NCBI RefSeq assembly: GCF_029869925.1
Contig: NZ_CP118605.1
Span: 2,366,501-2,430,500 of the forward strand
Direction: 5' to 3'
Source: Microbulbifer bruguierae
GTDB taxonomy: Bacteria > Pseudomonadota > Gammaproteobacteria > Pseudomonadales > Cellvibrionaceae
DNA length: 64,000 nucleotides
The notes below the pieces were generated by a model. That model did no database searches and had not been told where the DNA came from. It was given only the letters and a program-made list of their open reading frames with translations. The position numbers and the translations under genes are program-made. This document shows, in pieces, positions 8,363-14,768 of the stretch. Positions within the stretch are counted from its first letter, which is position 1; every line of letters starts with the position of its first letter.

Positions 8363-8478
8363 GCTGACGAAGTCAAAATACTCAAATTGAAGGTCAGGTA
8401 GCGGGGATTCGTTTTCGAAAGCGTACATGGATGTATTCACAGCGGTTTCGAAAACGAATCCTCGATGCCTGACCGCCA
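8363..8478 (+). repeat. Covarying stem-loop intergenic repeat, copy 4 (hairpin A absent)
   Basis: GCTGACGAAG (8363-8372) and a 19-nt spacer precede the 29-nt arm 8392-8420. This arm pairs with 8446-8474 with two G-T wobbles and one mismatch. Hairpin A is missing. Hairpin B (TACA/TGTA around TGGA, 8424-8435), the TTCACAGCGG linker (8436-8445) and terminal GCCA (8475-8478) are all present. It lies in the 244-bp spacer between rhdA and psd. The rest of that spacer holds no gene. Confidence 0.85.
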
Positions 8479-8534
8479 CTAAACGTGATTAACAGCGCCC
8501 CTGAAATCCAGCGCCCACAGGAATCAAATTTTCA

Positions 8535-9386
8535 ATGCACCCGAAACTGTTTATCTTCCTGCAATACATCACCCCACAACACCTGCTCTCCAGAGCCGCA
8601 GGCTGGCTGGCGGAAACCCGTATTGGCGGTATCAAAAATCCGTTTACCAAATGGTTCGTGGAGAAATACGAAGTCAATATGAGTGAAGCGCAGGAAGAGG
8701 ATTACACCGCTTACACCTGCTTCAATGACTTCTTCACTCGAGCATTGAAACAAGGCGCGCGCCCGATTGTCGAAGGGGAAGGAACCATTGCCGGCTGTGC
8801 CGACGGAGCCATCAGTCAGCTGGGCGAAATCCACAATGGCCGAATTTTTCAGGCCAAAGGCCAGGACTACAGTCTGCTGGAACTGGTCGGCGGCGACCCT
8901 GAAGTGGCTGCGCAATTCACCGGCGGAAAATTCGCAACCATCTATCTTTCACCGAAAGACTACCACCGGGTACATATGCCCATCGACGGCGTTCTGCAGC
9001 GCATGATCTACGTTCCCGGTGAACTCTTCTCCGTCAATACCACCACCGCCGAAAACGTGCCGCGGTTATTCGCCCGCAACGAACGCCTGGTGTGTATCTT
9101 CGACACCGCCGCCGGCCCCATGGCCATGATCCTCGTCGGCGCCATGATCGTAGCGGCCATCGAGACCGTCTGGGCCGGACAGGTCGCGCCACTCAAGCGT
9201 CAGGTACGCACCACCCGCTACGACGAACAAAAACCCATCGAGCTGAAAAAAGGCGAAGAAATGGGCCGTTTCAAACTCGGCTCCACCGTAGTGCTGCTGT
9301 TCGGCGCGGACAAGGTAAAGTGGCTGGAAGAACTGACCGCGGAAACCCCGGTGAAGATGGGAGAGCACTTCGGCGATCTGAATTAA
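8535..9386 (+). CDS. psd: Phosphatidylserine decarboxylase proenzyme
   Basis: Psd makes phosphatidylethanolamine from phosphatidylserine at the inner membrane. The LGST motif is at residues 248-251 (FKLGSTVVLLFG). Self-cleavage before S250 would give a large beta chain and a small alpha chain bearing the N-terminal pyruvoyl group. D90 and H147 (KDYHRVHMP) correspond to the catalytic Asp and His of the E. coli enzyme. The length of 283 is typical of the bacterial type I family. The start ATG begins MHPKLFIFLQYITPQ, which matches family N-termini. Repeat copy 4 lies just upstream. Confidence 0.97.
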   Translation: MHPKLFIFLQYITPQHLLSRAAGWLAETRIGGIKNPFTKWFVEKYEVNMSEAQEEDYTAYTCFNDFFTRALKQGARPIVEGEGTIAGCADGAISQLGEIHNGRIFQAKGQDYSLLELVGGDPEVAAQFTGGKFATIYLSPKDYHRVHMPIDGVLQRMIYVPGELFSVNTTTAENVPRLFARNERLVCIFDTAAGPMAMILVGAMIVAAIETVWAGQVAPLKRQVRTTRYDEQKPIELKKGEEMGRFKLGSTVVLLFGADKVKWLEELTAETPVKMGEHFGDLN

Positions 9387-9504
9387 GTCCCAGATTCCCT
9401 CCGGTAAGTCCTCGGCGGTCGTGCTGCTGGGGACCAGTCCCCGCCATCACACCCTTAGTATCCAGCGCTCGACTTCGACCTAACAAACAGGCTCCTCCAC
9501 CAAA

Positions 9505-10737
9505 ATGTCTGCTGTCCCCCAATTTATCCGCAGCAATCCCAAACTCGCCTTCTTCTCCCTGCTCGCCGTCGCCGCCTCCGGTTTCGGCCAGACATTTTTT
9601 ATCGCCATTTTTGGCGGCGCCATTCGCGACGAGTTTCAACTGAGCAACAGCTGGTACGGTGCCAGCTACAGTGGAGCAACCCTGCTGTCCGCCTTTGTAT
9701 TGCTCGGTGCAGGCACCCTGGTAGATCGCTGGCCACTCAAACGTGTTGCGGCACTCGGGGTATTGCTGCTGTGTGCCGGCTGCCTGGTAATCGGCCTGGC
9801 GCACAGCGTCTGGATGTTGCTGCCCGGATTTTTCCTGCTGCGCTTCGCGGGCCAGGGATTTATGACCCATATGGGCATGACCACTGCCGGGCGCTACTTC
9901 ACCAGCAATCGCGGTAAGGTGATTGCCCTGGCTGCACTCGGCTTCCCGATCGCCGAAGCACTGCTTCCCACCAGCGGTTCACTGCTGGTAGCGCACAGTG
10001 GCTGGCGCAGTGTATGGCTGCTGTCAGCTGGGGTTTTGCTACTTGTCGTATTGCCAGCGCTGATCTGGCTGGCGGGAAGTGCAGGAGAAAAATCCGAGCA
10101 GCCAGCGAAGGAAAGCTCTTCACAAGCCAACGACTTCACCCGCGCCCAGGTTCTACGCGACCGGGGGTTTTACTGTCTGCTGCCAGCAGCCCTGATGACG
10201 CCGTTTGTGGTAACCGCGGTACTTTTCCACCAGGGTGCCATCGCCGACGCCCGCGGCTGGTCCCTGCAGGTACTCGCCGGTGCCTTCGGCGCCTATGCCG
10301 CAGGACACCTGCTCGCTTTGTTATTTGCGGGTGGACTCGTTGACCGTTTCGGGGCCCAGCGCAGTCTGCCAGTGGCGCTGATGCCCATGGTGGGCGCGCT
10401 ACTGCTACTCGCCGTCTGCCGGCAACCCTGGGTTCCCTACCTTTATCTCGCCCTGATTGGCGTTGCCCAGGCAGGCACCGGCACCGCCGGCAGTGCGCTC
10501 TGGCCGGAGCGCTATGGCAGCACTCACCTGGGGGCCATTCGCTCTATTTCCCAGGCCACCATGGTGTTTTCCACTGCCGCGTCTCCGCTGCTGATGGGCG
10601 CCCTGCTTGATCGGGGGTGGGAAGTGACCGGCATCGCACTGCTGCTGGCCGGCATTGTCGTGGGCGCAATTCTGCTAACACTGGCGACTGCCACTAGCAA
10701 CAAGCAGGTTGGGCACTACGACCGAGGGGAAAGATAA
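9505..10737 (+). CDS. MFS transporter, substrate unknown
   Basis: The 410-residue protein has about 12 hydrophobic segments in two six-helix halves. A charged central loop (about residues 190-212, rich in Glu, Lys and Ser) separates them, which is the normal plan of a major facilitator permease. The motif-A-like GAGTLVDRWPLKRVAALG follows helix 2, and its counterpart AGGLVDRFGAQRS is in the second half. I recognise no substrate-specific signature. It follows psd by 118 bp, a spacer that contains only a short GC-rich hairpin (9429-9442). It is convergent with the HD-GYP gene. Confidence 0.85.
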   Translation: MSAVPQFIRSNPKLAFFSLLAVAASGFGQTFFIAIFGGAIRDEFQLSNSWYGASYSGATLLSAFVLLGAGTLVDRWPLKRVAALGVLLLCAGCLVIGLAHSVWMLLPGFFLLRFAGQGFMTHMGMTTAGRYFTSNRGKVIALAALGFPIAEALLPTSGSLLVAHSGWRSVWLLSAGVLLLVVLPALIWLAGSAGEKSEQPAKESSSQANDFTRAQVLRDRGFYCLLPAALMTPFVVTAVLFHQGAIADARGWSLQVLAGAFGAYAAGHLLALLFAGGLVDRFGAQRSLPVALMPMVGALLLLAVCRQPWVPYLYLALIGVAQAGTGTAGSALWPERYGSTHLGAIRSISQATMVFSTAASPLLMGALLDRGWEVTGIALLLAGIVVGAILLTLATATSNKQVGHYDRGER

Positions 10738-10765
10738 GGAAAAAGAGGAATAACGCAGGCGAGAT

Positions 10766-12136
10766 TTAGCTCTTGGGAAGCAAGCGTGCAATAAACGCCG
10801 GCAGGCGCTGCTCAAACATATACTGATCGCGCACCGCGGCGACATCGATCTGTGGATAGCGGCTTTGATCCAGGTCCTGAGTGATGGTAATCAAGCCGAC
10901 TTCGGCGAGAGATTTTTTACCTTTTTCCACCAGCGCCTGCTTGCGATCATCGTCCGCAGCCATATCAAACAGGCGCGGCTTTGCCAGCAGGTTTTTTTCA
11001 GCATCGGTCACCAGCATCACTTTTGGTTTCAGACGACGCTGGTAACTCTGCTCCACCACCACCGCAACCTCACCGGTGGAGAGCTCTACCTGGGTACCCG
11101 TGGGATACAGGCCAATGGACTGGATAAACTCCACCACCAGCTGCTCCTGAAAAGCACTGTTACGCAATTCGTATAGTTGCCCAACCGCCTTGGACGGCGG
11201 CACCGGAAATTCCGCACCACGGGGGTTGGTCGCTTCATCGTAAAAGGTGACGATACCGCACATACGCGCCAGTATCGGTATCTGACCACCGCGTAAACCG
11301 CGCGGATATCCGCTGCCATCGTACTGTTCCTTGTGACATTGCACGATACTCAGCACTTGTTGATCGATGTTCGGATCGGTAGACAGCAGTTTCACGCTGT
11401 AATCAACGAACTTGCGGTATTCCAGCTCTGCGCGCGGATCGCGCTTCTCGGCTTTCAGTACCTTGTCCGAAAGGTACAGTTTGCCCACATCCTTTAGCAG
11501 AGTGGCCAGCCCCAGCTGTACCAGTTCCTGGCGTCGCAGGCCGATATGGCGGCCAAATACTACTGCCCAGACGCTGGCGCGTACCGAGTGGCTATAGGTG
11601 TGCTCATCTTTATCCCGCACCCGCGCCAACCAGGAAAAGGCATCGGGGCTGCGCAACACACTGTCGACCATCTGCGTGACCACATGATTGACATCGCCAA
11701 TTGGCAGCGGACGGTCGCTTTTGATCTGCACCATCACCTCGTGCATGCCCTGGACAATACGGCCGTGCAACTGCCTGGCCTTGGCGGCCTCTTTGCGCAC
11801 CGGTTCTGGCCGCAGATAGCTGTTGTGCTTGACCTGCACCGGCTTGCAATTGATGGCTACGGGAACGCGGCGTTTGGGCGAGGCTGACTTGTCAGTAGCC
11901 GCCTGGCTGGCGGCGCCGGTAATCTTGCGGAGCTTGGCCCCAATCTCACCCACGCTCTTGACTACATCGACGTAGACGTAACGACAGTATTTCTGCAGCT
12001 GGCGAATTTCTTCCTGATCGCGGATATAAAATCCCTGCAGCGCAAACGGCGTGCGCGTCCACGGACGATCCAGACGGGACACAAACATGCCCCGTTGCAG
12101 GTCTTCAACAAATACTTTTGCTTGCTGGATTGCCAC
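10766..12136 (-). CDS. HD-GYP domain protein with DUF3391, metal-site residues degenerate
   Basis: The N-terminus (about residues 5-100) is the DUF3391 module (VFVEDLQRGMFVSRLDRPW). Residues 150-400 form an HD-GYP domain, with GYP intact in YDGSGYPRG (276-278). The family usually cuts c-di-GMP. Here several metal ligands are missing: the HD pair reads LLKDVGK (K215, D216), the HPxxG motif is replaced by YRKFVDYS (240-247), and HHE reads HKE (H268, K269). H183 of HSVRASVWA remains. A catalytically weak or purely binding role is therefore likely (inference). The start is a GTG at 12136. A spacer with CRP-like and palindromic sites precedes the gene. Confidence 0.88.
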   Translation of the reverse strand: MAIQQAKVFVEDLQRGMFVSRLDRPWTRTPFALQGFYIRDQEEIRQLQKYCRYVYVDVVKSVGEIGAKLRKITGAASQAATDKSASPKRRVPVAINCKPVQVKHNSYLRPEPVRKEAAKARQLHGRIVQGMHEVMVQIKSDRPLPIGDVNHVVTQMVDSVLRSPDAFSWLARVRDKDEHTYSHSVRASVWAVVFGRHIGLRRQELVQLGLATLLKDVGKLYLSDKVLKAEKRDPRAELEYRKFVDYSVKLLSTDPNIDQQVLSIVQCHKEQYDGSGYPRGLRGGQIPILARMCGIVTFYDEATNPRGAEFPVPPSKAVGQLYELRNSAFQEQLVVEFIQSIGLYPTGTQVELSTGEVAVVVEQSYQRRLKPKVMLVTDAEKNLLAKPRLFDMAADDDRKQALVEKGKKSLAEVGLITITQDLDQSRYPQIDVAAVRDQYMFEQRLPAFIARLLPKS

Positions 12137-12237
12137 TGAAATGTGTGCCGCGTATTGCCGTTTATTGTCGAGTTATTGGTACCTTCTTCCCACTAATGCC
12201 GGTAGCGCCTTTTTCGCGCTAATTTTCGACACGCAGG

Positions 12238-12274
12238 AAAATGCCCCGTTCGGTGATGACCACCAAGACGGGGC
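12238..12274 (-). terminator. Hairpin after hemE, probable terminator or leader structure
   Basis: On the minus strand GCCCCGT (12274-12268) pairs with ACGGGGC (12249-12243), and an inner GGTG/CACC stem extends it. The tail is ATTTTCC. It is about 180 bp past the hemE stop and 107 bp before the HD-GYP start, so it could end hemE transcripts or form part of the HD-GYP leader. Confidence 0.5.
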
Positions 12275-12289
12275 TATCTGTCACGCAAG

Positions 12290-12330
12290 TCTACTCCCGA
12301 GTAGACACGAATTGTGTGATGTATATCACG
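12290..12330. promoter_or_regulatory. CRP/Vfr-like site and adjacent palindrome upstream of the HD-GYP gene
   Basis: TGTGATGTATATCACG (12315-12330) matches the CRP/Vfr consensus TGTGA-N6-TCACA at nine of ten positions and is also a GTGAT-N4-ATCAC dyad. Nine bases away is TCTACTC-CC-GAGTAGA (12290-12305), a perfect seven-base inverted repeat. The pair lies in the 315-bp gene-free spacer between hemE and the HD-GYP gene, about 180 bp before the HD-GYP start. Control of that gene is inferred from position. Confidence 0.5.
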
Positions 12331-12451
12331 GAAACATATCTGAGCGTCAGTGGCGCGCATTTATTTGACTCCAATGGCAGCCACGTTGGCACAATTTTCT
12401 ACATTCAACCAATAAGCATCCGCCTATGGGTACCAGAGGCTACCTCTGGAT

Positions 12452-13537
12452 CTATATACCGGAGTGGTAAGCCGCCGATAACTCGACCACCGCTTCGATC
12501 ATCGCTCCCGCGTGGGCCGGATCCACTTGCGGGGTAATACCGTGGCCGAGATTGAAAATATGACCACTGCCCTGCCCGTAAGCCGCCAGAATGGTTGCCA
12601 CCTCTTCCCGAATTCGCGCCGGACTGGCCAGCAGAATCGACGGGTCCAGATTCCCCTGCAGTGCAACCCGGTCGCCGACGCGATTGCGGGCAGCGCCGAT
12701 ATCCGTGGTCCAGTCGAGACCCAGGGCATCGGCACCGGTATCCGCCATGGCTTCCAGCCACTGGCCACCACCTTTGGTGAACAGGATCGCTGGAACCCGG
12801 CGACCGTCGTGCTCCTTGATCAACCCCTGCACAATGCGCGCCATATATTGCAACGAGAACTCGCGGTAAGCCGCGTGACTCAGAGCCCCGCCCCAGGTGT
12901 CGAAAATCTGCACCGCCTGCGCGCCGGCGCGAATCTGGGCATTAAGGTATTCGACCACCGAGTCCGCCAGGACGGTCAACAGCTGGTGCATGTCCTCCGG
13001 GCGGTTGTAGAGCATCTCCTTGGCGCGGGCAAAATCCCGGCTGGAGCCCCCTTCAATCATGTAAGTCGCAAGGGTCCAGGGACTGCCGGAGAACCCGATC
13101 AGGGGCACGCGACCATTGAGTTCGCGGCGGATGGCGGTGACGGCATCGGTAACATAACTGAGATCCCGCGCAGTATTCGCCACTTCCAGGGCGGCGATAT
13201 CCGCACTGGAGCGCACTGGCTTTTTGAATTTGGGGCCTTCACCTTCCTCAAAATACAGCCCCAGGCCCATGGCGTCGGGGATAGTGAGGATATCGGAAAA
13301 CAGAATGGCGGCATCCAGGGGATAACGCTCCAGCGGCTGCAGGGTCACTTCACAGGCCAGTTCGGTATTGCGGCACAGGTCCATAAAAGTGCCGGCCTGG
13401 GCACGGGTGGCGCGATATTCAGGTAGATAACGACCAGCCTGACGCATCATCCACACGGGAGTGCGATCGACGGGCTGGCGCAGCAGGGCGCGGAGGAAAC
13501 GGTCGTTCTTCAATTCAGGAAGCTTGGATTCAGACAT
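12452..13537 (-). CDS. hemE: Uroporphyrinogen decarboxylase HemE
   Basis: HemE removes four carboxyl groups from uroporphyrinogen III to give coproporphyrinogen III in the cytosol, without a cofactor. The N-terminal signature [16 protein letters not shown] carries the substrate-binding Arg residues. [17 protein letters not shown] and the C-terminal FNLGHGI are also present. The length is about 361, compared with 354 in E. coli. I chose the ATG at 13537 ([15 protein letters not shown]) over the GTG three codons upstream. It stands alone here; in P. aeruginosa hemE is adjacent to gltD, whereas here a three-gene insertion separates them. Confidence 0.97.
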   Translation of the reverse strand: MSESKLPELKNDRFLRALLRQPVDRTPVWMMRQAGRYLPEYRATRAQAGTFMDLCRNTELACEVTLQPLERYPLDAAILFSDILTIPDAMGLGLYFEEGEGPKFKKPVRSSADIAALEVANTARDLSYVTDAVTAIRRELNGRVPLIGFSGSPWTLATYMIEGGSSRDFARAKEMLYNRPEDMHQLLTVLADSVVEYLNAQIRAGAQAVQIFDTWGGALSHAAYREFSLQYMARIVQGLIKEHDGRRVPAILFTKGGGQWLEAMADTGADALGLDWTTDIGAARNRVGDRVALQGNLDPSILLASPARIREEVATILAAYGQGSGHIFNLGHGITPQVDPAHAGAMIEAVVELSAAYHSGI

Positions 13538-13729
13538 GGCTACCACAGGCTGGTTAAAATCGCGGCTATTGTAGCGGGGTGCTGCGAGGGAAAACAGGAT
13601 TCGGCAAAAAGCAGCATAATCCCCGGATTACGGGCAATTGACCGCCCGATCATGTGGGGCTATCGTCACTGCGCATATGATATCAACATTTCACAATCTG
13701 ACCGGCAACTCACCTCTACGGCGATACCC

Positions 13730-14614
13730 ATGGCGGTACGGCATGGCGACACGGAACGCATCGTGATTAACGGAAGAGAAGAGCAGGCCAATTGGCACAA
13801 AACCCTGGGTCAGCTCGTAACAGCACTGGGAAGCGATCTTTTTTACCGCCAGCTGCTGGAGACCATCCACTCCCGGGTGCCAGTGGACTACCCGCAAATC
13901 TGGTTGTATCACCGGGAACAAAGACCCTCAGCCCTCTACTACGACCTGCCGCCAGGGGACGAACCCAATCAGATTGACCGGTATATTGCCGGGTCCTATC
14001 GTCTCGATCCCTTTTACCTGACCGCATTCGAAGCGGGAGAGCCCGGTGTTTACCGCCTCACCGAAATTGCAGCACAGCGTTTTGAACAGAGCGACTACTA
14101 CAAAAGCTACTACGCGCTGCTCAAGGCCACCGACGAAATCGTTTTTATTGCGGATATCAACCCGGACAGCTCTCTGCAGGTATGTCTGATGCGCGGCGAC
14201 ACCGCTGGTCGCTTTACCGATCGGGAGCTGGAGTTTCTTCGATTAGCGGAACCGGTAATTACCCCGCTGCTCAGACAGCACCTGAAACTAAGCCCCCCTC
14301 CGCCCGCTGCGCCGCCGGGGATGGAAAAAAGTGTAGAGCGGGCATTCGGCCTGTTCGGACAGTCTATGCTGACTGGACGAGAGCGTGATGTGCTCGGACT
14401 TATCCTGCAAGGCTACAACAGCCGGGTAGCAGCCGAACGCCTGGGTATCTCCGCAGAAACGCTGCGCCGCCATCGCAAAAATATTTACCGTAAACTCGAC
14501 ATCAGCTCCCAGAACGAACTTTTTTCCCTGTTTCTCAGCTCGCTCCACTGCCTTGATCACACCCCCAATGTAGATCCACTCTTTACCTATATGAATATGC
14601 AGGCAGATTCCTGA
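13730..14614 (+). CDS. LuxR-family transcriptional regulator with an uncharacterised N-terminal domain
   Basis: The C-terminal 65 residues form a LuxR/GerE helix-turn-helix (LTGRERDVLGLILQGY, then ERLGISAETLRRHRKNIYRKL), preceded by a Pro-rich linker. The N-terminal ~190 residues are a soluble sensor-like region (WHKTLGQLVTALGSDLF). It has no autoinducer-binding signature that I can place and no receiver domain, so the signal is unknown. I use the ATG at 13730; an upstream in-frame ATG at 13652 would add 26 residues lacking family character. It is followed by palindromes and direct repeats, then by a TonB receptor and an antiporter on the same strand, which it may regulate (inference from position). 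Confidence 0.85.
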   Translation: MAVRHGDTERIVINGREEQANWHKTLGQLVTALGSDLFYRQLLETIHSRVPVDYPQIWLYHREQRPSALYYDLPPGDEPNQIDRYIAGSYRLDPFYLTAFEAGEPGVYRLTEIAAQRFEQSDYYKSYYALLKATDEIVFIADINPDSSLQVCLMRGDTAGRFTDRELEFLRLAEPVITPLLRQHLKLSPPPPAAPPGMEKSVERAFGLFGQSMLTGRERDVLGLILQGYNSRVAAERLGISAETLRRHRKNIYRKLDISSQNELFSLFLSSLHCLDHTPNVDPLFTYMNMQADS

Positions 14615-14618
14615 GTTC

Positions 14619-14640
14619 TACCCCATATGGGGTATACCCC
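14619..14640. promoter_or_regulatory. Two overlapping perfect palindromes, candidate LuxR-type operator
   Basis: TACCCCATATGGGGTA (14619-14634) is a perfect 16-bp palindrome and GGGGTATACCCC (14629-14640) a perfect 12-bp one. They share GGGGTA. They begin five bases after the regulator's stop codon and lie about 130 bp before the receptor start. Dimeric LuxR-type HTH proteins bind such dyads, but binding is not shown. Confidence 0.5.
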
Positions 14641-14681
14641 GCATCCAAACCTCTCCATAGTATGTCCCTAGTGCCACTGCG

Positions 14682-14715
14682 CGATAACAACACGCGATAA
14701 CAGTCCTCGATAACA
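14682..14715 (+). repeat. Three direct repeats CGATAACA at exact 13-bp spacing
   Basis: CGATAACA occurs at 14682, 14695 and 14708, each 13 bp from the next, in the spacer before the TonB receptor. The array could be a multi-site operator or the product of small tandem duplications. It is followed by an AT-rich stretch (about 14735-14750) that could hold the receptor's -10 region. Confidence 0.6.
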
Positions 14716-14768
14716 ACTAAGGCACCTCCCAGCGATGATAATTAAAATAATGTACCGGGAACTCAACT

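Noticed and set aside
9429..9442. GGGGAC-CA-GTCCCC hairpin between psd and the MFS gene
   Set aside because: There is no T-run after it and the loop is only two bases, so a terminator call is not supported.
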